Shown here in pieces: positions 5,570 through 12,426 of a stretch of DNA of 13,567 bases. A program made the translations under genes and the position numbers. The stretch comes from DATKRB01 sp035532415 (GTDB lineage: Bacteria; Actinomycetota; Acidimicrobiia; Acidimicrobiales; RAAP-2), in the NCBI GenBank assembly GCA_035532415.1, contig DATKRB010000031.1, positions 1 to 13,567 on the forward strand. The letters are read 5' to 3'. The notes beneath the pieces are model-generated. The model did no database searches and was not told where the DNA came from. It worked only from the letters and a program-made list of their open reading frames with translations. Within the stretch, counting starts at the first letter, position 1. Each line of letters opens with the position of its first letter.

Positions 5570-8008
5570 ATGGTCATCGCCGACCAGCTGGCCGGGAAGC
5601 GGTTCTTCATCACCGGTGCCACCGGGTTTTTGGGAACGGCCCTGGTGGAGCGCATCATCCGGGTCATCCCCGATGCCGAGGTGCACCTCCTCGTCCGGCC
5701 GGGTCGCCGCACGACGGCCGATCGCAGGGTCGCCCGGGAGATCCTCAGGAACAACTGTTTCGACCGGCTCCGGTCCGAGCTCGGGGACCGCTTCGACGAC
5801 GAGATGGCGCGCCGGGTCCGTGCGGTGCCGGGCGACGTCGGTCGAGACGGGCTCGGCCTCGACGACATCGGCCGGACCGCGCTCGCGTCGAGCGACGTCG
5901 TCGTCCACTCGGCCGCCGCCGTCAGCTTCGACTCACCGCTCGACCAGGCGGTTGAGGTCAACCTCCTCGGTCCCTCCCGGGTCGCCGCCGCGGTGGCGCA
6001 AGCCCGCGCCGACGCGGTCGCCTCGGGCGCCGGGCCCGGCCCCGGGCACCTGATCGCCGTCTCGACCGCCTACGTGGCGGGCACCCACCAGGGCGAGGCG
6101 CGCGAAGAGCTGCTGGACGACCAGCGCTTCACCCTCGACGTCGACTGGGAGGCCGAGGTCCGCAGCGCCCGCCGCCTGCGCGAGGACCTGCAGGCGGCGT
6201 CCCGGCAGCCCGACCACCTCGCCCGTTTCACCAAGAAGGCGCGCGCCGAGATGGGCGGGGCCGGTGAGCACGTCCTGGCGGCGCGCTCGGAGAAACTGCG
6301 CGAGGAGTGGGTGAGCCGCCGGCTCGTCGACGCGGGCTCGGCGCGCGCCCAGGCGCTCGGCTGGCCCGACGCCTACCCCTTCACCAAGGCCCTCGGCGAG
6401 CGGGCGCTGGTGGCCGGCCACGGTGTCGGGACCGCCCCCCCCGACCGGGCGGTCCCCCTCACCATCGTGCGGCCCTCCATCATCGAGTCGGCGCTGTCGG
6501 AGCCGCGACCCGGCTGGATCCGGGGCTTCCGCATGGCCGAGCCCATCATCGTCTCCTACGCCCGGGGCCTGCTCCGGGAATTTCCCGGCGTGCCCGAGGG
6601 CGTGATCGACGTGATCCCCGTCGACCTGGTGGTCGCGGCCATCCTCGCGGTGGCCGCCGCGGGACCCGAGCCGGGCCCCCCGGCCGTCATACAGGTGGCG
6701 TCGGGTGTCCGGAACCCGCTGCGCTACGGCCGGCTGGTCGAGCTGTGCCAGGACTGGTTCGGCCGCCACCCCGTGTACGACGAGCAGGGCCAGCCGATCG
6801 ACGTCCCCGCGTGGTCGTTCCCAGGCCGAGGACGGGTCCAACGCCAGCTCCAGCAGGCCGACCGGCTCATGTCCGCCGCCGAGCGACTGATCACCACCCT
6901 GCCGCTGCGGGGCCGTCAGGCCGCCTTTGCGGCCCGGCTCGAGGACCGCCACGCGCTGGCCCGACGGGCACTCGGCTACGTCGAGCTGTACGGCGCCTAC
7001 ACCGAGACCGAGGCCCGTTACCGGGTCGACCGGCTGGTGGAGCTGTGGGAGCGCACCGACGAATCCGACCGCGCCAGGTTCTGCTTCGACCCGGCGGTGA
7101 TCGACTGGGACCACTACGTGCACGACGTCCACCTCCCCTCGGTGGTGGAGCACGCGCGGCTGCGCACTTCCGCCGGTCGGTCGGTGGTGGACAAGCGCCC
7201 CGAGCGGGCCCGGCGGGCCATCCTGTCGCCCGAGCGGCACCTCGCGGTGTTCGACCTCGAGCACACGCTCATCGCCTCCAACGTGGTGGACACCTACGCC
7301 TGGTTGGCCAGCCGCCACCTCTCCGCCCTCGAACGGACGTCCTTCGTCGCCGGTCTCCTCGGGGAGGCGCCGTCGTTGCTGGCGTTGGACCGCCGCGACC
7401 GCGGGGACTTCCTGCGTTCGTTCTACCGCCGTTACGAGAACGCCCCGGTCGCCCAATTGGAGAAGGACTCGTGGGAGCTGTTCCATCGGCACCTGCTCAC
7501 CCGGTCCTTTCCCGACGGCCTCGCCCGCGTACGCGAGCATCGCCGGCTCGGGCACCGGACCCTGCTGATCACGGGGGCCCTCAATTTCGTCATCGGGCCG
7601 CTCCGGCCGCTCTTCGACGACATCGTCTGCGCAAGCCTCGGCCAACGCGACGGCCGGTACGACGGCCGCCTCGAGGAGCTCCCGCCGATCGGCGAGGCCC
7701 GCGCCCTCCTGCTGGCCGACTACGCGGCGGCCCACGACCTCGCGCTCGAGGAGTCGGTGGCCTACGCGGACTCCTCGAGCGACCTGGCGATGCTCGAGGC
7801 GGTCGGGTTCCCGGTGGCCGTCAACCCCGAGGCCCGGCTCGCCGCCATCGCCCGCAGGCGGGGGTGGCACGTCGAGTACTGGTCGAAGGCCTCCGGCGGG
7901 TCGCACGCCCCGCTCCCGCTGGGCCCGTTGGACCTGCGCCGGCCCGGCACCCGGCGACCATGGGGGCGATCGGAGCACATCTCGACCGGCGACCGGGTCG
8001 ACCGGTGA
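5570..8008 (+). CDS. Fatty acyl-CoA reductase fused to a HAD-IB phosphatase-like domain
   Basis: This 812-residue, two-part protein lacks membrane segments. Residues 1-540 form an extended SDR of the fatty acyl-CoA reductase type. They carry the NADP-binding motif TGATGFLG (15-22), SAAAVSFD (114-121), STAYVAG (165-171), the catalytic YPFTK (Tyr269, Lys273) and a FAR C-terminal helical domain (about 455-530, LGYVELYGAYTETEARYRVD). Residues about 555-775 form a HAD subfamily IB domain: motif I FDLEHT (Asp562, Glu564), motif II LLITGA (Thr668), motif IV YADSSSD (Asp734, Asp738). The reductase half should turn acyl-CoA or acyl-ACP into aldehyde or alcohol. The HAD half is degenerate, with Glu in place of the second Asp of motif I and no clear motif III lysine (IGEARA), so phosphatase activity is uncertain. 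Actinobacteria do carry this fusion. ATG 5570 follows the operators; extension upstream would run through the promoter. Confidence 0.9.
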   Translation: MVIADQLAGKRFFITGATGFLGTALVERIIRVIPDAEVHLLVRPGRRTTADRRVAREILRNNCFDRLRSELGDRFDDEMARRVRAVPGDVGRDGLGLDDIGRTALASSDVVVHSAAAVSFDSPLDQAVEVNLLGPSRVAAAVAQARADAVASGAGPGPGHLIAVSTAYVAGTHQGEAREELLDDQRFTLDVDWEAEVRSARRLREDLQAASRQPDHLARFTKKARAEMGGAGEHVLAARSEKLREEWVSRRLVDAGSARAQALGWPDAYPFTKALGERALVAGHGVGTAPPDRAVPLTIVRPSIIESALSEPRPGWIRGFRMAEPIIVSYARGLLREFPGVPEGVIDVIPVDLVVAAILAVAAAGPEPGPPAVIQVASGVRNPLRYGRLVELCQDWFGRHPVYDEQGQPIDVPAWSFPGRGRVQRQLQQADRLMSAAERLITTLPLRGRQAAFAARLEDRHALARRALGYVELYGAYTETEARYRVDRLVELWERTDESDRARFCFDPAVIDWDHYVHDVHLPSVVEHARLRTSAGRSVVDKRPERARRAILSPERHLAVFDLEHTLIASNVVDTYAWLASRHLSALERTSFVAGLLGEAPSLLALDRRDRGDFLRSFYRRYENAPVAQLEKDSWELFHRHLLTRSFPDGLARVREHRRLGHRTLLITGALNFVIGPLRPLFDDIVCASLGQRDGRYDGRLEELPPIGEARALLLADYAAAHDLALEESVAYADSSSDLAMLEAVGFPVAVNPEARLAAIARRRGWHVEYWSKASGGSHAPLPLGPLDLRRPGTRRPWGRSEHISTGDRVDR

Positions 8009-9279
8009 GGGCGCTCGTCTTCGAGCGCAACCTGGCGCGCTTCGCCGCGGCACGCCTCGTCTCGTCGCTGGGCTCGGGTCGGGCGGCCGGGATCGGGCCG
8101 CTCCGCCTCGCCGACTGCGATCCGCCCGAGCTCCCCGGCCCCGGGTGGCACCCGGTCCGTCCCCTCCTGTCGGGCATCTGCGGTTCGGACCTCACGACCC
8201 TGAACGGCCGGAGCTCCCGTTACTTCGAGGACCTCGTGAGCTTTCCGTTCGTCCCCGGCCACGAGGTCGTGGGAACCGTCGAGGCACTCGCCACCTCGGC
8301 GGAGGGCGCCGTGCTCGATCCCGGTACCCGGGTGGTGCTCGAACCGGTCCTCGGGTGCGCTGCCCGCGGGATCGACCCGCCGTGCGAGGCCTGCGCCGCC
8401 GGGCACACCGGTGACTGCGAGCACGTCGCCCACGGACACCTGCGACCCGGGCTCCAGACCGGGTTCTGCGCGGACACCGGTGGTGGCTGGTCGGCCGCCG
8501 GGCTCGTCGCCCACGAGAGCCAGCTCCACGCCGTCCCCCACTCGTTGAGCGACGAGGACGCGGTGACCGTCGAGCCGGTGGCCTGCGCGGTGCACGCGGT
8601 CCTGCACGCCGGACTACGCGAAAGCGAGATGGTGGCGGTGATCGGGGCCGGAACGGTGGGCCTCACTCTCACCGGTGCCCTGGCCCACCTGGCCGGCACC
8701 GGGCGATGCCCGGAGCCCTCGGCGCTGCTGGTCGCCGCCCGCCACCCCCACCAGCAGCAGGTCGCCACCGAGCTCGGCGCCACCTCGGCCCTGCCGACCC
8801 GGCAGCTCGCCCGGCTGGTCCGGCGCCGGAGCCGGTCGCTGGCCGTCGGCTCCCCGAGCCAGGGGTCCCGCCAGTTGACCGGGGGCGCCGATCTCGTCTT
8901 CGATTGCGTGGGCAGCGCCGAGTCCCTGCAGGAGGCCCTGGCCATCGTGCGGCCGCGTGGCCGGGTGGTGCTCGTCGGCATGCCCGGCCGGGTCCATCTC
9001 GATCTGGCCTCGCTCTGGCACCGCGAGGTGAGCCTGATCGGCGCCTACGCCTACGGGTCCGAGCGGGTCCCCGGCGCACCGGCGCCGGTGCGCACCTTCG
9101 ACCTGGCCATGGAGGTGGCCGGCGCCCTCCGCACCGGCCGGCTCGTGTCGGCCACCTACCCGCTCGAGCGGTTTGAGGAAGCGCTCGCCCACGCCGGCGC
9201 CGCGGGCCGTCGGGGCGCGGTGAAGATCGCCTTCGACCTCCGGAGGGACCGAACCCCCGCGAAAGGAAGCCCTTCATGA
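8005..9279 (+). CDS. Zinc-dependent medium-chain alcohol dehydrogenase
   Basis: This 424-residue MDR-superfamily enzyme interconverts an alcohol and its aldehyde or ketone with NAD(P). Catalytic zinc ligands are visible as Cys59 (GICGSD) and His86-Glu87 (PGHEVVG), with Glu190 in the VEPVACAVHA helix. A structural-zinc lobe is present as Cys118, Cys127, Cys130 and Cys138. The Rossmann motif VIGAGTVGL spans 212-220, and DLVFDCVGS (296-304) is the usual beta-strand after it. It is longer than the typical 350 residues because of an N-terminal extension (about 10-45), extra residues in the structural-zinc loop and a basic insert near 268-292. The GTG start at 8005 shares GTGA with the stop of the preceding gene; with no Shine-Dalgarno, translation probably reinitiates from the upstream gene. 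In context it may act on the product of the acyl-CoA reductase, but the substrate is not determined. Confidence 0.92.
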   Translation: MRALVFERNLARFAAARLVSSLGSGRAAGIGPLRLADCDPPELPGPGWHPVRPLLSGICGSDLTTLNGRSSRYFEDLVSFPFVPGHEVVGTVEALATSAEGAVLDPGTRVVLEPVLGCAARGIDPPCEACAAGHTGDCEHVAHGHLRPGLQTGFCADTGGGWSAAGLVAHESQLHAVPHSLSDEDAVTVEPVACAVHAVLHAGLRESEMVAVIGAGTVGLTLTGALAHLAGTGRCPEPSALLVAARHPHQQQVATELGATSALPTRQLARLVRRRSRSLAVGSPSQGSRQLTGGADLVFDCVGSAESLQEALAIVRPRGRVVLVGMPGRVHLDLASLWHREVSLIGAYAYGSERVPGAPAPVRTFDLAMEVAGALRTGRLVSATYPLERFEEALAHAGAAGRRGAVKIAFDLRRDRTPAKGSPS

Positions 9280-10865
9280 GCCCGAGGCCCGGATTCGTGC
9301 TGGAGGTGGACCGCTCCACCCCGCCGACCCTCTTCTGGAACGGCGAGCAGTTCGCCCTCGAGCGCCTCCCCGAGGGCAGCCGGGTCGTGTACGCGCCCGA
9401 GCCCGTCGACGCCATGGCCGACCCCGTGTCCGCCATCCGTCACGCGCTCACCCACCCCCTGGGCGACAGCGAGCCGCTGCCCGCCCTGCTCCGCCCGGGC
9501 ATGCGCCTCACCATCTGCTTCGACGACGTCTCCCTCCCCCTCCCCCCGATGCAGGCGCCCGACGTCCGCCAAATGGTGATCGAGGAGGTCCTCGACATGG
9601 CCGCCGCCGCCGGGGTGGACGACGTCGTGCTCGTGGCGGCGCTGGCCCTCCACCGGCGCATGACCGAGCCCGAGCTACGCCACGCGCTGGGCAACCGGGT
9701 GTACGAGGCTTTCGCTCCGCACGGTCTCCTCACCCAGCACGACGCCGAGGACCCGGCCAACCTCGTGCACCTCGGGCAGACCGAGCAGGGCGAGGACGTC
9801 GAGATCAACAAGCGCGCCGCCACCAGCGACCTCGTCGTGTACGTGAACATCAATCTGGTTGCCATGGACGGCGGGCACAAGAGCGTGGCGACCGGCCTGG
9901 CCAGCTACCGGAGCCTTCGCCACCACCACAACCCCCAGACCATGCGCCACAGCCGGTCCTTCATGGACGCGCCGGCGTCGGAGCTGCACACGGCCAACTG
10001 GCGAATGGGCCGCTTGATCGCCGCCAGCGGGGTGAAGGTGTTTCAGATAGAGACCACGCTGAACAACGACACCTTCCCGGACTCGTTCGCCTTCCTGCAG
10101 AAGCGCGAGTGGGAATGGTCCTTGCGGGATCGCGCCACCTACGCGGCGAGCTCGGCGGCCCTGGCGCGCACGCCGTCGCCGATGGCCCGCCGGATCTTCC
10201 ACTCGATCCGCTCGCCCCATGCCCTGAGCTCGGTGCAGGCGGGAGAGGTCGAGGCGGTGCACGAGGTGACCACCGCCAACGTGTGGGCCCAACAGGGGGT
10301 GGAGGTGAACGGGCAGACCGACATCCTCACCATGGGCCTGCCCTATATCTGCCCGTACAACGTCGACTCCATCATGAACCCGATCCTCGTGGCCTGCCTC
10401 GGGCTCGGGTACTTCTTCAACCTCTACCGGGGGAAGCCACTCGTGCGCGAGGGCGGCGTCCTCATCCTGCGGCACCCCACGCCCTGGGACTTCCATCCCG
10501 GCCATCACCCGAGCTACATCGACTTCTTCGAGCAGGTGCTCGCCGAGACGGTCGACCCGGTGGTCATGCACAAGCAGTTCGAAGAGTCCTTCGCCACCGA
10601 CCCCTGGTACATCCACCTCTACCGGACGGCGCACGCGTACCACGGCGTCCACCCCTTCTACATGTGGTACTGGTGCGCCCACGCCCTCGAGCACCTGGGA
10701 CGCGTCATCGTGGTCGGCGGTGACCCGAAGGCCGTGCGGCGCCTCGGGTTCTCCCCCGCCTCGACGATGGCCGACGCGCTCGAGATCGCCGGCGACGTCG
10801 TCGGGACCTCGCCGTCGCTGACCCACCTCCACGCCCCTCCGATCCTGATGGCCGACGTCCGTTGA
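9276..10865 (+). CDS. LarA-like (DUF2088) nickel-pincer hydride-transfer protein, divergent
   Basis: This 529-residue protein is related to lactate racemase LarA, which uses a nickel-pincer nucleotide (NPN) to remove and return a hydride at a 2-hydroxyacid. Aligned by spacing with Lactiplantibacillus LarA (His108, Lys184, His200), the protein has His126 (ALALHRRMT), Lys202 (DGGHKS) and His218 (RSLRHHHN), so both intervals, 76 and 16, are identical. The cofactor-binding lysine, nickel ligand and one catalytic His are therefore kept. The position of the second catalytic His174 is Ile192 (flanked by Asn191 and Asn193), and the substrate-binding Arg of the DxTR motif is Leu87 (FDDVSLP). It is also about 100 residues longer than LarA. 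A substrate other than lactate is likely. ATG 9276 overlaps the upstream stop (ATGA) and has AAAGGAAG 8-9 nt upstream. NPN-synthesis genes (larB, larC, larE) are not in the window. Confidence 0.85.
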   Translation: MSPRPGFVLEVDRSTPPTLFWNGEQFALERLPEGSRVVYAPEPVDAMADPVSAIRHALTHPLGDSEPLPALLRPGMRLTICFDDVSLPLPPMQAPDVRQMVIEEVLDMAAAAGVDDVVLVAALALHRRMTEPELRHALGNRVYEAFAPHGLLTQHDAEDPANLVHLGQTEQGEDVEINKRAATSDLVVYVNINLVAMDGGHKSVATGLASYRSLRHHHNPQTMRHSRSFMDAPASELHTANWRMGRLIAASGVKVFQIETTLNNDTFPDSFAFLQKREWEWSLRDRATYAASSAALARTPSPMARRIFHSIRSPHALSSVQAGEVEAVHEVTTANVWAQQGVEVNGQTDILTMGLPYICPYNVDSIMNPILVACLGLGYFFNLYRGKPLVREGGVLILRHPTPWDFHPGHHPSYIDFFEQVLAETVDPVVMHKQFEESFATDPWYIHLYRTAHAYHGVHPFYMWYWCAHALEHLGRVIVVGGDPKAVRRLGFSPASTMADALEIAGDVVGTSPSLTHLHAPPILMADVR

Positions 10866-11830
10866 AGACACCCGCGGCCCTGGGCCGCCTCGGACGGGCC
10901 CGGTTCCCCCTCGCGCCGCCGACCTGGCCCCAGGGCGTCCCGCGTCCCGCACCCGAGCGCCACGTCGGGCTCGACTACGACCACGGATGGTCGAGGCGGT
11001 ACCCAGTCCGCTTGGCACGGGCCATGCTGATCGACAACGTCACCCGCCCCCTGGCCCGGGCACTGGCACCGGCCACCATCAGGGGGAGCGAGCATCTCCG
11101 CCACGCGGAGGCACCGGTCATCTTCGTCGCCAACCACACCAGCCACGTCGACACCCCTCTCCTGCTGGCAAACCTCCCGATCAGGTTCCGCCACCACACG
11201 GTGGTGGCCGCGGCCGCCGACTACTTTTTCGACCGCACATGGAAAGCCGCCCTGTGGTCCTTCGTCCTGCCGGCCATCCCGATCGAGCGGACGAAGGTCA
11301 ATCGCCGGTCGGCCGACGCCGCAGCCGAGCTGCTGGCCGAGGGGTGGAACCTCGTCATCTTCCCCGAGGGGGGGCGCTCGCCCGACGGCTGGGCCCAACC
11401 TTTCCGGGGCGGAGCGGCCTACCTGGCCCGGCGGACCGGTTGCCCGGTGGTGCCCGTCTACCTGCACGGCGCCCGTCACGTCCTCCCGAAGCGCGCGGGT
11501 GGTGGCGGCCGGCCGGCCGGGGGATCCGGGACCGAGATGCGGGCCGGGCACGGGCTTCGGCGTGCTCCGGTCACCGTCGTGTTCGGCGCACCCCTCCGGC
11601 CCGACGAGGGCGAGGACGCCCGCCGGTTCGGCGTTCGCATCGAACGGGCGGTCGCCGTGCTGGCCGACGAGGTGGCGAGCGACTGGTGGCAGGCCCGGCG
11701 ACGGATGGCGAACAGCACGACCCCGTCGCACCGGGGACCCGAAGGCTCCCCCTGGGTGCGGTCGTGGGCCCTCGGCGCGGCACCGGGCGACACGCCGGCC
11801 ACCGAGCCCGTTCGCTGGCCCCCGCGCTGA
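10862..11830 (+). CDS. PlsC-type glycerolipid/lysophospholipid acyltransferase
   Basis: This 322-residue member of the 1-acyl-glycerol-3-phosphate acyltransferase superfamily moves an acyl group from acyl-CoA or ACP to a lipid alcohol at the membrane. All four motifs are visible: I NHTSHVD (91-97, the HX4D catalytic pair His92/Asp97), II LPAIPIERTKVNR (136-148), III FPEGGRS (167-173) and IV CPVVPVYLHG (194-203). A weakly hydrophobic segment at about 130-140 may touch the membrane. The N-terminal 60 residues and C-terminal 50 residues (280-322, Arg/Pro-rich) extend beyond the core. The proposed start is TTG 10862, sharing TTGA with the preceding stop; a downstream start would break the 4-nt overlap pattern, and residues 35-70 already look like acyltransferase lead-in. 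It is the last gene of the TetR-controlled operon and probably performs the final esterification. Confidence 0.9.
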   Translation: MKTPAALGRLGRARFPLAPPTWPQGVPRPAPERHVGLDYDHGWSRRYPVRLARAMLIDNVTRPLARALAPATIRGSEHLRHAEAPVIFVANHTSHVDTPLLLANLPIRFRHHTVVAAAADYFFDRTWKAALWSFVLPAIPIERTKVNRRSADAAAELLAEGWNLVIFPEGGRSPDGWAQPFRGGAAYLARRTGCPVVPVYLHGARHVLPKRAGGGGRPAGGSGTEMRAGHGLRRAPVTVVFGAPLRPDEGEDARRFGVRIERAVAVLADEVASDWWQARRRMANSTTPSHRGPEGSPWVRSWALGAAPGDTPATEPVRWPPR

Positions 11831-11871
11831 CTTCTCTGCGCCTGCTTGTCTGCGCTGACTTCTCTGCGCCT
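11824..11871. repeat. 20-bp direct repeat at convergent gene ends
   Basis: The same 20-bp sequence (GCGCTGACTTCTCTGCGCCT) is found at 11824-11843 and 11852-11871, a 28-bp period separated by 8 bp. The first copy contains the acyltransferase stop codon; the second ends on the first base of the convergent flavoprotein's stop codon. It looks like a recent tandem duplication of an intergenic segment. No terminator-like stem is evident. Confidence 0.85.
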
Positions 11872-12371
11872 CAGGGCCACTCGCGCCAGGCGGTGACGAG
11901 CACCGAGATCACCGGGCCGGTCAGCGCGACGCTCCCGTACTGCGGGTACTTCTCCCCCAGCATGGCGAGCGCCCGGTCCGTCGCCTCGCCGGGATGGAGC
12001 ACCTGTGCCCACCCGTCGACGCGGACCCACCAGAGCTCGGACCAGTTCTCGTCGTAGTGGTCGACGAGTAGGGAGACGGCTGGGTTGGCCCGCACGTTGT
12101 CGAGACGGCGCAGCAGGGCCGAGGACTTGGGCTTCGCGTCGACGGCGCTGTACACGGTGTCCCCGCTCAGGACGAAGCAGCAGGGGACGATGTGGGGACG
12201 ACCGGTGGGGGTGGTGGTGGCGAGGCGGCCCACCCGCGCCGCGGCCAACCGGCGCCTCCCCAGCGCGCTGCCGGGGGGAACCCCGGACCGGCCCGATCGC
12301 GGGTGGGCCCGCTGTTCGGGCAGAGGTTCGGGCAGAGGTTCGGGCAGCTGCGTCGGTCCGGGCTCTGCCAT
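11871..12371 (-). CDS. PPOX-class probable F420-dependent flavoprotein, Rv0121 type
   Basis: This 166-residue split beta-barrel protein belongs to the pyridoxamine-5'-phosphate-oxidase superfamily. The order RVGRLATTTPTGRPHIVPCC (47-66), DTVYSAVDAKPKSSALLRRL (71-90), NPAVSLLVDHYDENW (96-110), ELWWVRVDGWAQVL (112-125) and the end VISVLVTAWREW matches the TIGR03668 family (Rv0121-like), thought to use F420 or flavin. The substrate is unknown. The start at ATG 12371 is preceded by GGAGG about 11 nt upstream. The frame is open much further, but the extra residues are low-quality and overlap the divergent gene. The first 30 residues are unusual: three in-frame LPEP-type repeats from a 12-bp tandem repeat, then an Arg/Ser/Pro linker. 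It converges with the operon's last gene and is divergent from the NRDE gene. Confidence 0.9.
   Translation of the reverse strand: MAEPGPTQLPEPLPEPLPEQRAHPRSGRSGVPPGSALGRRRLAAARVGRLATTTPTGRPHIVPCCFVLSGDTVYSAVDAKPKSSALLRRLDNVRANPAVSLLVDHYDENWSELWWVRVDGWAQVLHPGEATDRALAMLGEKYPQYGSVALTGPVISVLVTAWREWP
12315..12347. repeat. 12-bp tandem repeat encoding LPEP repeats
   Basis: TTCGGGCAGAGG is repeated at 12315-12326 and 12327-12338, with a partial third copy at 12339-12347. On the minus strand it encodes the LPEPLPEPLPE stretch (residues 9-19) of the PPOX-class protein. Being a multiple of three, copy number can change without breaking the frame. Confidence 0.85.
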
Positions 12372-12413
12372 CGGCTCGAGCGCCTCCGTTCGGTGGGGGG
12401 AGATTCCCGGCGG

Positions 12414-12419
12414 TAGCGT
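12414..12419 (+). promoter_or_regulatory. Candidate -10 box for a leaderless NRDE transcript
   Basis: GGTAGCGT ends 7 nt before the GTG at 12427. TAGCGT fits TAnnnT exactly at leaderless spacing, and there is no Shine-Dalgarno between them. This is the clearest of the GGTAG-type boxes in the window. Confidence 0.5.
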
Positions 12420-12426
12420 TCCCCGC

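Noticed and set aside
6307..8004. Long open frame upstream of, and continuous with, the alcohol dehydrogenase
   Set aside because: The 566 extra codons lie entirely in the +1 frame of the reductase-HAD gene and translate to Arg/Pro/Gly-rich text without domains. The GTG at 8005 starts a normal dehydrogenase.
5933..8053. Long minus-strand open frame (706 codons) opposite the reductase-HAD gene
   Set aside because: It is the antisense shadow of a high-GC coding gene; composition is low-complexity and no motifs are seen.
9276..10865. Direct annotation as lactate racemase (larA)
   Set aside because: One catalytic His and the carboxylate-binding Arg are not in place, no lar accessory genes are nearby, and the context is lipid metabolism.
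9675..11018. Minus-strand open frame opposite the LarA-like gene
   Set aside because: Shadow frame: the plus-strand protein has family motifs at correct spacing, the antisense product has none.
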